Source: Clostridia bacterium (GTDB lineage Bacteria; Bacillota; Clostridia; Oscillospirales; CAG-272). Taken from it: a stretch of DNA of 8,074 nucleotides. The translations under genes were made by a program, and so were the position numbers. The stretch is from contig JAFQWT010000211.1 of NCBI GenBank assembly GCA_017407375.1, forward strand, positions 1 to 8,074. The letters are read 5' to 3'. Under the pieces are notes generated by a model. The model saw nothing but the letters and a program-made list of their open reading frames with translations, ran no database searches and was not told the DNA's origin. Shown piece by piece: positions 1-5,593 of the stretch; positions within the stretch are counted from its first letter, which is position 1, and the number at the start of each line of letters is the position of its first letter.

Positions 1-177
1 CCCCATGGCACGGAGGCAGTCCACCGTGGCGGAAACGTCCTCGGAGGTGGCAATGCCGGAAAGTCGGCTCACCCCATCCGAAAGGGCCGCCGCAATGAGG
101 GCGCGGTGCGCCATGCTCTTGGAGGGGGGCGCGGTCACCGTCCCCGTAAGGCGGGCGGCGCTCAGCGTAACGGTCAT
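1..177 (-). CDS. aroA: 3-phosphoshikimate 1-carboxyvinyltransferase (EPSP synthase), N-terminal 59 residues, cut by window edge
   Basis: EPSP synthase joins shikimate-3-phosphate and phosphoenolpyruvate to give EPSP, the sixth shikimate step, in the cytoplasm. Reading the minus strand from the ATG at 177-175 gives an uninterrupted frame to the window edge. The visible part begins MTVTLSAARLTG and carries PPSKSMAHRALI at residues 17-28. This matches the family's N-terminal K-S-x-x-H-R signature, with Lys20, Ser21 and Arg25 in the positions of the substrate-binding Lys, Ser and Arg. The usual Gly before SKS is Pro here. The start is fixed by an ATGA overlap with the aroQ stop and by a GGGAG ribosome binding site inside the aroQ end, about 8 nt upstream. 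The remaining roughly 370 residues lie outside the window, so intactness and glyphosate class cannot be judged. The family call is secure from the motif plus its position in the operon. Confidence 0.93.
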   Translation of the reverse strand, partial: MTVTLSAARLTGTVTAPPSKSMAHRALIAAALSDGVSRLSGIATSEDVSATVDCLRAMG

Positions 178-611
178 GCCTCGGCTCCCTTCGCAAGAAG
201 GAGGTCGATGGCCTCAAGATAGCCGTCCGTGCCGTGCCCCGCGATGGTGGCAAGGCAGGCGGCGCGGATGTAGCTCACGTGGCGGAACTCCTCGCGCGCC
301 TCCACGTCCGAAATGTGCACCTCCACCGTCGGGACCGAAACGGCCTTGACGGCGTCAAGGATCGCCACGCTCGTGTGGGTGTAGGCCCCCGGGTTGATGA
401 CGATGCCGTCGTAACGGCGGTAGGCGTGCTGAATGGCATCGACAAGGTCGCCCTCGTGGTTGGACTGCACAAAGGCCACGCGCACGCCCTTTTCCTTTGC
501 GTGGGCGCGGATCCTTGCGACAAGGTCGGCGTAGGTGGCACGCCCGTAGTGGTCGGGCTCACGGATTCCGAGCATATTGAGGTTCGGACCGTTAATGATG
601 AGTATCTTCAT
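174..611 (-). CDS. aroQ: 3-dehydroquinate dehydratase, type II
   Basis: Catalyses the trans-dehydration of 3-dehydroquinate to 3-dehydroshikimate (third shikimate step); type II enzymes are small dodecameric cytoplasmic proteins unrelated to type I AroD. At 145 residues it has the normal family length. Visible motifs in order are NGPNLN at 7-12, Arg17 and the catalytic Tyr22 in the flexible lid, QSNHEG at 49-54, NPGAYTHTS at 73-81, and EVHISD at 97-102 with His99 as the second catalytic residue. Asp102 stands where many homologues have Asn. The ATG at 611-609 follows AAGGA by 8 nt and lies inside the end of the aroE/aroK gene (20-nt overlap, different frame). The stop overlaps the aroA start as ATGA. 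Both overlaps suggest translational coupling. The symbol aroQ here means dehydroquinase, not the chorismate mutase class of the same name. Confidence 0.97.
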   Translation of the reverse strand: MKILIINGPNLNMLGIREPDHYGRATYADLVARIRAHAKEKGVRVAFVQSNHEGDLVDAIQHAYRRYDGIVINPGAYTHTSVAILDAVKAVSVPTVEVHISDVEAREEFRHVSYIRAACLATIAGHGTDGYLEAIDLLLAKGAEA

Positions 612-1890
612 GGAAAAAATCCTTTCGTATCAAGAGGGCGGCCTCCTCGGCTGTCCCCTCGTTCGGCACGCGCAGGTCGCACGTGGCAAGGTAGCGCCCG
701 TAGCGCTCCTCGTAGCGGCGGCGGATCGCCTCGCGGGAGGAGGCCAGCGGACGGTCGTCCGTGGGCAAAAGCGCCGAAAGCGGGCGGTCGAGGAAATAGC
801 GCCGCCCCGTGCGGCCCAGCGCACGGACGTTCCCGTCGTCAAGGATCGCGCCGCCGCCCGTGGCAATGACGGCTCCCGTCACCCCATTGGCAATGCGGCT
901 CACGACCTCACGCTCCAGCGCGCGGAAGCCGCTCTCGCCACGCTCACGGAAGATCGTGGGGATGTCGCAGCCCGCTGCCTTGACGATCTCGGCATCGGTA
1001 TCGATGAAGGGGCGCCCGAGGTCCCTCGCAAGAAGCGCGCCGACCGTGCTTTTGCCGCTGGACGGCATGCCCGTCAGGACGAGGTTCTCCTTCTCGCACG
1101 CCGCAAGCCGGAAGATGCGCGCGGTGAGCGCGTCGGTCTCGGGATCGGCGGCCACGGTGTCAAAGTCCTCGCCAAGGAACACGCGGGAGGCCACCACCGC
1201 CTGACCGACCAGCATATAGAGCCCGCCCTCGGCGGGGATGCCCGCGGCCCGCGCCTCGGACACAAGGTTGGTGCGGAGGGGGTTATAGACGGCGTCCACA
1301 ACGCCAACAAGGCGGGGGAAGCGCAAAACGTCGATCGGTACCGCCGCAATATGCTCGGCTCCGTCGGCGTACGGATACATGCCAACGGGCGTGGTGTTGA
1401 AGATGACCTCGGCATCGCTATGGAGCGTCACTGCCTCCTCGTAGGAGACCGAGCCGCTTTTGGGGCGGCGCTCCACGGTAACGATGGCGGCTGCCCCCTC
1501 GGCCCTTGCCACCGCGCGGGCGGTGCGTGCCGTGCCACCGTCACCAAGGACCATGACCTTGCGCCCGCCAAGCGAGATGCCGGCATGGCGCAAAAGCGAG
1601 AGCAGACCGTAAAAATCGGTGTTATAGCCGTAGAGCTTCCCGTTCTTATTCACCACGGTGTTGACAGCGCCGATGTCCTTGGCCGCCCGGTGGATCTCTG
1701 TAAGATAGGGCATCACCGTTTGCTTATAGGGAATCGTGACGTTGATGGCCGAGAAGTCTCCCTTCTCCATAAACGGGCCGACCTCCTCGGGGGTAAGCTC
1801 CTTTAAGATATAGTCGTAGGAGGCGCACTTTGCGTGGATCTCCTTGGAGAAGCTGTGCGGCAAATGCTCTCCGATCAGTCCGTACGTCAT
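592..1890 (-). CDS. bifunctional shikimate dehydrogenase - shikimate kinase fusion (AroE-AroK)
   Basis: One 432-residue chain carries two consecutive shikimate enzymes. Residues 1 to about 262 are an AroE domain reducing 3-dehydroshikimate with NADPH: HSFSKEIH at 12-19 (shikimate-binding serines 13 and 15), INVTIPYK at 49-56 with catalytic Lys56, GYNTD at 88-92 with catalytic Asp92, the nucleotide loop GDGGTA at 116-121, NTTPVGM at 165-171, and GLYMLVGQ at 223-230. Residues from about 267 to the end are an AroK domain phosphorylating shikimate with ATP: Walker A GMPSSGKST at 274-282, DTD at 297-299, Arg323 in GFRALE, GGG at 345-347, DDRPL at 378-382 with Arg380, and RYGRY at 396-400. All key residues of both halves are present and the linker is only a few residues. 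The ATG at 1890-1888 is preceded by AAAGAGG at 8 nt. The last residues overlap aroQ. It is separated from aroC by 42 nt, the longest gap in the operon. Function of both halves is inferred from motifs. Confidence 0.95.
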   Translation of the reverse strand: MTYGLIGEHLPHSFSKEIHAKCASYDYILKELTPEEVGPFMEKGDFSAINVTIPYKQTVMPYLTEIHRAAKDIGAVNTVVNKNGKLYGYNTDFYGLLSLLRHAGISLGGRKVMVLGDGGTARTARAVARAEGAAAIVTVERRPKSGSVSYEEAVTLHSDAEVIFNTTPVGMYPYADGAEHIAAVPIDVLRFPRLVGVVDAVYNPLRTNLVSEARAAGIPAEGGLYMLVGQAVVASRVFLGEDFDTVAADPETDALTARIFRLAACEKENLVLTGMPSSGKSTVGALLARDLGRPFIDTDAEIVKAAGCDIPTIFRERGESGFRALEREVVSRIANGVTGAVIATGGGAILDDGNVRALGRTGRRYFLDRPLSALLPTDDRPLASSREAIRRRYEERYGRYLATCDLRVPNEGTAEEAALLIRKDFFHEDTHH

Positions 1891-1932
1891 ACGGAAGGCC
1901 TCTTTTCTTTTAAATGCAAAGTTTCTTTTACC

Positions 1933-3024
1933 TCATGCCTTGAGGTAATCGGTGCCAAAGCGCAGGGCCAGGAGGTCACAAAGGGCCAGGGCCACCACAC
2001 TGTCCACCACCACGCGGGCACGGTGGACGATGGCGGGGTCATGCCGCCCCTCGATACGGAGCGGGGCCTCGGCCATGGCGGTAAGGTCCACGGTCGACTG
2101 CTCCTTGTAGATCGAGGGGGTGGGCTTGATGGCCGTGCGGATAAGGAGCGGCATGCCCGTGGTGATACCGCCGAGGATCCCGCCCGCGCGGTTGGTGGCG
2201 GTCCTGACGGCGCCGTCCTTTACGGTAAAGGGGTCGTTGGCCTCACTCCCGCGCATGGCGGCAAGGGCAAAGCCATCACCGAATTCCACGCCCTTCACAG
2301 CGGGAACCGAGAAAAGAATGTGCGAAAGGACGCCCTCCACCGTGTCAAACCACGGCTCGCCCACGCCACCGGGCAGCCCCGTGACGGCGGTCTCAAGGAC
2401 GCCGCCCACGCTGTCACCCTCGGCACGGGCCGCCTCAATGGCGGCGCGCATCGCTTCCCCGGCGGCCTCGTCCAGTGTGGCAAAATCACGCCCCCCGAGG
2501 GCGAGAAGGTCCGCCTCCACGTCAAGGAAGCGGCGGTCTGCCACGCCGCCGCAGGCGGCAATGTGCGTGCCAATGCGGATCCCCCGCGCCGAAAGCGCCG
2601 AAAGCGCCACCGCACCCGCCGCCACCAGGGGTGCCGTCAGCCGCCCCGAAAAGTGCCCGCCGCCACGCTCGTCGGCGTAGCCGTGGTACTTAAGCAGCGC
2701 CGTGTAATCGGCGTGTCCCGGGCGGGGAAGCGTGCGGAGGGAGGCATAATCGCGGCTACGGGTGTCGGTATTTTCAATGAGAAGGGCAATGGGCGTGCCC
2801 GTGGTAACGCCGTCTCTCACCCCGCTGAGGATCCTTACCTCGTCGGGCTCGCGGCGCTTGGTCGAAAGGGCGGCGGGGCCCTGGCGCAGCACCATCTGGC
2901 GGCGCATAAATTCCTCGTCGATCGGGATCCCCGGTGCCATGCCGTCCAGCACCGCACCGATCGCCGCGCCGTGGCTCTCGCCGAACAGCGTGACGGTCAC
3001 CGAGCTGCCAAAGGTATTTTTCAT
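1933..3024 (-). CDS. aroC: chorismate synthase
   Basis: Converts EPSP to chorismate by anti-1,4-elimination of phosphate, using reduced FMN as a non-consumed cofactor (seventh shikimate step). The protein has 363 residues, a normal length. Signature 1 is GESHG at 15-19 followed by IGAVLDG. The central region RGGGHFSGRLTAP is the variant common in clostridia rather than the enteric RSSARET form. FMN-site motifs are NRAGGILGGITTGM at 278-291 and KPTPSI at 300-305. The C-terminal signature RHDP sits at 327-330. The ATG at 3024-3022 overlaps the aroB stop as ATGA. An AAGGAG ribosome binding site lies 8 nt upstream inside aroB, which indicates coupled translation. No FMN reductase domain is fused, so an outside source of reduced flavin (monofunctional type) is likely. 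Confidence 0.97.
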   Translation of the reverse strand: MKNTFGSSVTVTLFGESHGAAIGAVLDGMAPGIPIDEEFMRRQMVLRQGPAALSTKRREPDEVRILSGVRDGVTTGTPIALLIENTDTRSRDYASLRTLPRPGHADYTALLKYHGYADERGGGHFSGRLTAPLVAAGAVALSALSARGIRIGTHIAACGGVADRRFLDVEADLLALGGRDFATLDEAAGEAMRAAIEAARAEGDSVGGVLETAVTGLPGGVGEPWFDTVEGVLSHILFSVPAVKGVEFGDGFALAAMRGSEANDPFTVKDGAVRTATNRAGGILGGITTGMPLLIRTAIKPTPSIYKEQSTVDLTAMAEAPLRIEGRHDPAIVHRARVVVDSVVALALCDLLALRFGTDYLKA

Positions 3025-4034
3025 CGTGTCATCTCCTTGCGCACCAGGGAGAAGAATTCCTCGAGCGTACAGCGGCGCTCCTCGAATTCTCCGATCCTCG
3101 GTACGTAAATATAGCGGATGCTGTTACCGCTGGTCTTTTTGTCGTGGGCGACGGGGGCCAGCACCTCGTCAACGGGGATATCGGCGCTTGTCGGGAGCCC
3201 CGCCTTCCGAAGAAGGGGAACGAGCCGCGCCCGCACCTCCTTTTCGCAAAGGGGCAGCATGCCGAGCGCCACGCACTCTCCGTGAAGGAGCCCCGAGAGC
3301 GAGGCGGCGCTCTCATAGCCGTGGCCCAGCGTGTGGCCGAAGTTCAAAACACGGCGAAGGCCCCCCTCGCGCTCGTCCTGCTCGACCACCGCGCGCTTGA
3401 TCTTCAGCGCCCCGACGATCACGTCGTCAAGGATCGCCTCAAGCGGCTCACGCTCCATGCGCTCAAAAAGCGCGGCGTCCGAGGTGGCGGCCATCTTGAT
3501 GGCCTCGGCAAGTCCCGCCGAAAGCTGGCGGGCGGGCAGGGTAGCCAGCACCTCGGGGTCGATCAGCACGGCCCGCGGCTGGTGAAAGGCCCCGACCGAG
3601 TTCTTGACACCGTCAAGGTTGACGGCCGTCTTCCCCCCGACCGAGGAGTCCACCTGCGAAAGGAGGGTTGTCGGAACGTTATAAAAATCAATGCCGCGCA
3701 TATAGGTGGCGGCGGCAAACCCCGCAAGATCGCCGACCACCCCACCGCCGACCGCCACAACGGCGTCGGTACGGGTAAAGCCCGCGCGAAGCATGGTGGT
3801 GAGCAGCCGCTCCAGTGTGGCCAGGGATTTGCTCCCCTCGCCTGCGGGAACGCGCACAAGCGTCGGCGCCTCCGCCGCGGCGACCACGGCCTCGGCATAG
3901 GCGGCGGGCACGCCCTCATCGGTCACGACAAGGACGCGGCGGTCAAGGCGGAGGATGCTCCCCACCGAGGAAAGCAGCCCGCGACCGATATGGATATCGT
4001 AGCTGTTGCTCTCAAGCTCAACCGTCAGCTTCAT
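3021..4034 (-). CDS. aroB: 3-dehydroquinate synthase
   Basis: Cyclises DAHP to 3-dehydroquinate with catalytic NAD+ and a divalent metal, the second shikimate step. The product has 337 residues, slightly short but within the family range. Motifs visible in order: GEGSKS at 65-70, the nucleotide-binding GGGVVGDLAGF at 96-106, PTTLLSQVDSSVGGKTAVN at 121-139, KNSVGAFHQP at 144-153, AEAIK at 176-180 with metal ligand Glu177, NFGHTLGH at 231-238 with His234, and HGE at 251-253 with His251. By family comparison Glu177, His234 and His251 are the zinc ligands. The ATG at 4034-4032 follows a strong GGGAGG by 6 nt. The 13-nt gap to pheA contains only this ribosome binding site. The stop overlaps the aroC start. 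Nothing unusual is seen in the sequence. Confidence 0.97.
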   Translation of the reverse strand: MKLTVELESNSYDIHIGRGLLSSVGSILRLDRRVLVVTDEGVPAAYAEAVVAAAEAPTLVRVPAGEGSKSLATLERLLTTMLRAGFTRTDAVVAVGGGVVGDLAGFAAATYMRGIDFYNVPTTLLSQVDSSVGGKTAVNLDGVKNSVGAFHQPRAVLIDPEVLATLPARQLSAGLAEAIKMAATSDAALFERMEREPLEAILDDVIVGALKIKRAVVEQDEREGGLRRVLNFGHTLGHGYESAASLSGLLHGECVALGMLPLCEKEVRARLVPLLRKAGLPTSADIPVDEVLAPVAHDKKTSGNSIRYIYVPRIGEFEERRCTLEEFFSLVRKEMTR

Positions 4035-4047
4035 AGGATACCTCCCT

Positions 4048-5139
4048 TTACAGTGTGGCGGGATAGCGGAAGCTGCCCAACACCTTCAGGCGGTCGCAGC
4101 AGCGCGTCAGCTCACCCAGCATGCACTTGCCGTCATCGGTATAGAGGTCACCCTCCAGCTCCACGTAGAAGTAATACTGCCACAGCAGCTCCTTCATCGG
4201 GCGGGAGCGCAGGCAGCGCATATTGTAGCCGTGCGTACCGATGATGTTGATGGCCTCGGCCAGGGAGCCCGCCTCGTTGCGGACGGTAAAGAGCAGGATC
4301 GAGTGCTTGTCCTTGGCAGTGTCAACGGCGGCCGCGCGGGATAGGACGGCAAAGCGTGTGGTGTTGATGCCCGTCTCGTTGATGTGGCGCGCAAGGACCG
4401 AGAGCCCGTAAAGTGCGGCGGTCTCCTCGCTGGCAATGGCGGCCACGTGGATGTCTCCCCCCTCGGCCACGGCGTGAGCGGCCAGGGCCGTGTTCTCGGC
4501 CTCACGCGTTTTGTAGCCGTTGCCACGCAGGAAGGAGGCACACTGGGCCAGCGCCTGCGGGTGGCTGATGACCTCACGGATGTCGGCAAGGGTCGCCCCC
4601 TTGGGTGCCAGAAGGTGGTGCGTGATGCTGAAATCGTATACCCCGTTCACGGCAAGACTGCCCGAGAAGAGACGGTCGATCACCTGACCGACCTCGCCCG
4701 CCGTGCTGTTCTCGATCGGAAGCACAGCCACGTCACACTCCCCCGAGAGGGCGGCATCGTAGGCGGCGTTGAAGTCGGGGTGCGGCACGCACTCGGCCTC
4801 GGGGAAGATCTTGTGCGCGGCAATGGAGGCAAAGGCCCCCTCGATCCCCGCAAAGGCCACCCGCATGCCCGAAAGGCGGCGCCGCTGATAATGGCGCGAG
4901 GCCTGCATGGTGGAGCGGAGAAATTCCACGTAATAGGGGCGCAGGTCCTCATCCTCCACCAGGGCGGAATTCTTGCGGATCACCGCCTCCTCCCGCGCCT
5001 CGTCCAGGATCGGCAGGCCATGGGCTTTTTTGTAATCGGAAACGCTTTCCACCGCACGCATACGGCGGGAAAACAGCGCCGCCATCTCGCGGTCGACCGC
5101 GTCGATCTCCTGTCTCGCCTTCTCCAGCTTGTCCATCAT
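4048..5139 (-). CDS. pheA: bifunctional chorismate mutase - prephenate dehydratase (P-protein) with ACT domain
   Basis: Turns chorismate into prephenate and then phenylpyruvate, the committed route to phenylalanine. The 363-residue chain has three parts. Residues 1 to about 88 form an all-helical chorismate mutase in which Arg9, Arg26, Lys37, Asp46, Arg49 and Glu50 align with E. coli Arg11, Arg28, Lys39, Asp48, Arg51 and Glu52. Residues 92 to about 268 form the prephenate dehydratase, with PIENSTAGEV at 141-150 and the catalytic-site TRF at 261-263. Residues 279 to about 350 form an ACT domain. There the usual GALV and ESRP regulatory motifs read GSLA (291-294) and RSRP (311-314). Two in-frame ATGs occur at 5139 and 5136; the first has GAGGAG 7 nt upstream and is preferred. 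The frame stays open to an ATG at 5286, but that would start upstream of the promoter. First gene of the aro operon. Confidence 0.95.
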   Translation of the reverse strand: MMDKLEKARQEIDAVDREMAALFSRRMRAVESVSDYKKAHGLPILDEAREEAVIRKNSALVEDEDLRPYYVEFLRSTMQASRHYQRRRLSGMRVAFAGIEGAFASIAAHKIFPEAECVPHPDFNAAYDAALSGECDVAVLPIENSTAGEVGQVIDRLFSGSLAVNGVYDFSITHHLLAPKGATLADIREVISHPQALAQCASFLRGNGYKTREAENTALAAHAVAEGGDIHVAAIASEETAALYGLSVLARHINETGINTTRFAVLSRAAAVDTAKDKHSILLFTVRNEAGSLAEAINIIGTHGYNMRCLRSRPMKELLWQYYFYVELEGDLYTDDGKCMLGELTRCCDRLKVLGSFRYPATL

Positions 5140-5191
5140 AAGACCACTCCTCACATGCGCGCACGCGCTTAAATTAGAAAATAATATAAAC

Positions 5192-5220
5192 ATTATACAA
5201 CAAACGCCTCCGTTTGTAAA
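5192..5220 (-). promoter_or_regulatory. SigA-type promoter of the pheA-aroBC-aroEK-aroQ-aroA operon
   Basis: On the minus strand a -35 box TTTACA (plus-strand 5215-5220) is followed after exactly 17 nt by a perfect -10 box TATAAT (plus-strand 5192-5197). Transcription would start near 5185, giving a leader of about 46 nt before the pheA ATG at 5139. That is too short for a T-box or trp-type attenuator, so control is more likely at initiation. A-runs lie just upstream of the -35 box. The match to consensus is strong, but the start site is inferred. Confidence 0.85.
5200..5217. promoter_or_regulatory. palindromic operator candidate over the pheA promoter spacer
   Basis: ACAAACG (5200-5206) and CGTTTGT (5211-5217) form perfect 7-bp inverted arms around CCTC. 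The palindrome fills the 17-bp spacer of the pheA promoter and its end overlaps the -35 box. A dimeric repressor bound here would block RNA polymerase. It does not match the E. coli TyrR or TrpR operators that I know, and no regulator gene is visible in the window. The structure is seen directly; the operator role is inferred. Confidence 0.55.
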
Positions 5221-5272
5221 GGGGGGATGCAAAAAAAGAAAAAGGACGAAAAAAGGGGGAGTATCGCCGAAA

Positions 5273-5313
5273 AAGGAGGGGGGCACCTTATCCCGTGGCC
5301 GTCCCCCCTTTTT
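5273..5313. terminator. terminator-like hairpin between the divergent operons
   Basis: GGGGGG (5278-5283) pairs with CCCCCC (5303-5308). The stem extends through A5277-T5309, two G-T wobbles and two A-T pairs, and ends in TTTTT at 5309-5313. The loop is about 19 nt and can form a small inner CAC/GTG pairing. The left side CCGAAAAAGGAG (5267-5278) is identical to the left side of the terminator at 7723-7754, so it follows the terminator format of this genome. T-rich tails exist on both strands. No gene is visible that would need a terminator at this spot. Confidence 0.45.
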
Positions 5314-5317
5314 GTCA

Positions 5318-5345
5318 AAATACCGCTGCTTATCGCGGAGTATTT
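5318..5345. other. bulged stem-loop in the intergenic region
   Basis: AAATAC followed by CGC (5318-5326) can pair with GCG and GTATTT (right arm ending at 5345). This gives nine pairs interrupted by a 2-nt bulge (AG), with a loop of about 8 nt. It lies between the two terminator-like hairpins. No function is assigned; such a stem could arise by chance in this low-complexity region. Confidence 0.3.
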
Positions 5346-5404
5346 CATAAAATGTAAGGTTTTCTTGTCGTTTTTTTGTGCCTTATTTTTGAAAAAGAAG
5401 GGAA

Positions 5405-5456
5405 GAGAGCGCCTTTACGGCAGGGAGGCGCGACGCGGACGGCCTCTCGCTTTTTT
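5405..5456 (+). terminator. terminator-like hairpin with T-run upstream of the uraA promoter
   Basis: GAGAG (5405-5409) plus GCC (5411-5413) pair with GGC plus CTCTC (5441-5448), an 8-bp stem with one bulged C. GC follows and then TTTTTT at 5451-5456. The long loop (about 27 nt) is GC-rich and can fold further. It has the form of a rho-independent terminator for plus-strand transcription, but it lies upstream of the uraA promoter at 5508. It therefore does not act in the uraA leader unless a second upstream promoter exists; I could not find a good one. Confidence 0.4.
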
Positions 5457-5507
5457 CGCGTATTAAACAAATATAGGAAGAAAAAAGGCGATTTTTTTGT
5501 CTTTCTG

Positions 5508-5536
5508 TTGACTTTCCTCCGTGCGTGTGCTACAAT
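5508..5536 (+). promoter_or_regulatory. SigA-type promoter of the uraA-upp operon
   Basis: The -35 box TTGACT (5508-5513) and -10 box TACAAT (5531-5536) are separated by exactly 17 nt. TGC directly before the -10 box makes it an extended -10 promoter. A start near 5543-5544 is expected, leaving a leader of about 50 nt. No PyrR-like binding loop and no T-run for UTP-sensitive slippage, as in E. coli upp, is apparent in the initial transcribed region. Confidence 0.88.
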
Positions 5537-5544
5537 GATTGGCA

Positions 5545-5564
5545 GGTGCCGACCGTTCGGCATC
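5545..5564 (+). promoter_or_regulatory. stem-loop at the predicted 5' end of the uraA-upp mRNA
   Basis: GGTGCCGA (5545-5552) pairs with TTCGG-CATC-side bases (5557-5564), an 8-bp stem with one G-T wobble and a CCGT loop. Given the promoter at 5508-5536, the stem would start within about two nucleotides of the transcript's 5' end. Such 5'-terminal stems commonly protect mRNAs from decay, so this is the simplest reading. It does not cover the ribosome binding site GGAGG at 5581-5585, so it is not an obvious translational switch. Confidence 0.5.
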
Positions 5565-5593
5565 AAAACAAAGTCATTTCGGAGGAAACATCT

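Larger units (their letters stand above)
5140..5593. other. divergent intergenic control region between pheA and uraA
   Basis: This 454-nt stretch has no convincing gene. From left to right it holds the short AT-rich pheA leader (5140 to about 5185), the pheA promoter with an overlapping palindrome (5192-5220), a purine-rich tract with several A-runs (5221-5283), a terminator-like hairpin (5273-5313), a bulged stem-loop (5318-5345), a pyrimidine-rich spacer, a second terminator-like hairpin with a T-run (5405-5456), and the uraA promoter and leader (5508-5593). Open frames crossing it in both directions are low-complexity (Lys/Gly/Pro-rich) and lack ribosome binding sites, so they are not annotated. 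It is clearly more AT-rich and simpler in sequence than the flanking genes. Confidence 0.8.

Noticed and set aside
1891..1932. Internal promoter in the AT-rich gap before aroE/aroK
   Set aside because: No -35/-10 pair with proper spacing on the minus strand; the gap mainly holds the AAAGAGG ribosome binding site.
577..4244. Three long plus-strand open frames (409, 424 and 366 codons) antisense to aroE/aroK, aroC and aroB
   Set aside because: They lie wholly over motif-verified minus-strand genes, with Gly/Arg/His-rich translations and no recognisable domains. They are shadows of codon bias.
5140..5185. T-box, trp-type leader peptide or riboswitch in front of pheA
   Set aside because: The leader is only about 46 nt. 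It contains just a tiny GC palindrome (5157-5168) beside the ribosome binding site, with no T-box sequence and no antiterminator/terminator pair.
5140..5286. N-terminal extension of PheA starting at 5286
   Set aside because: It would cross the promoter, the palindrome and the GAGGAG ribosome binding site. The extra 49 residues match nothing in the family, and the ATG at 5139 has the proper signal.
5227..5466. 79-codon open frame in the intergenic region
   Set aside because: Lys-rich low-complexity translation without a ribosome binding site, spanning two terminator-like hairpins.
5525..5593. Upstream start for UraA at 5525
   Set aside because: This ATG precedes the predicted -10 box and lacks a ribosome binding site. 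The 23 extra residues are not membrane-like or conserved.
5537..5593. PyrR-binding attenuator in the uraA leader
   Set aside because: The leader has a single short stem, no terminator after it and no PyrR loop consensus.
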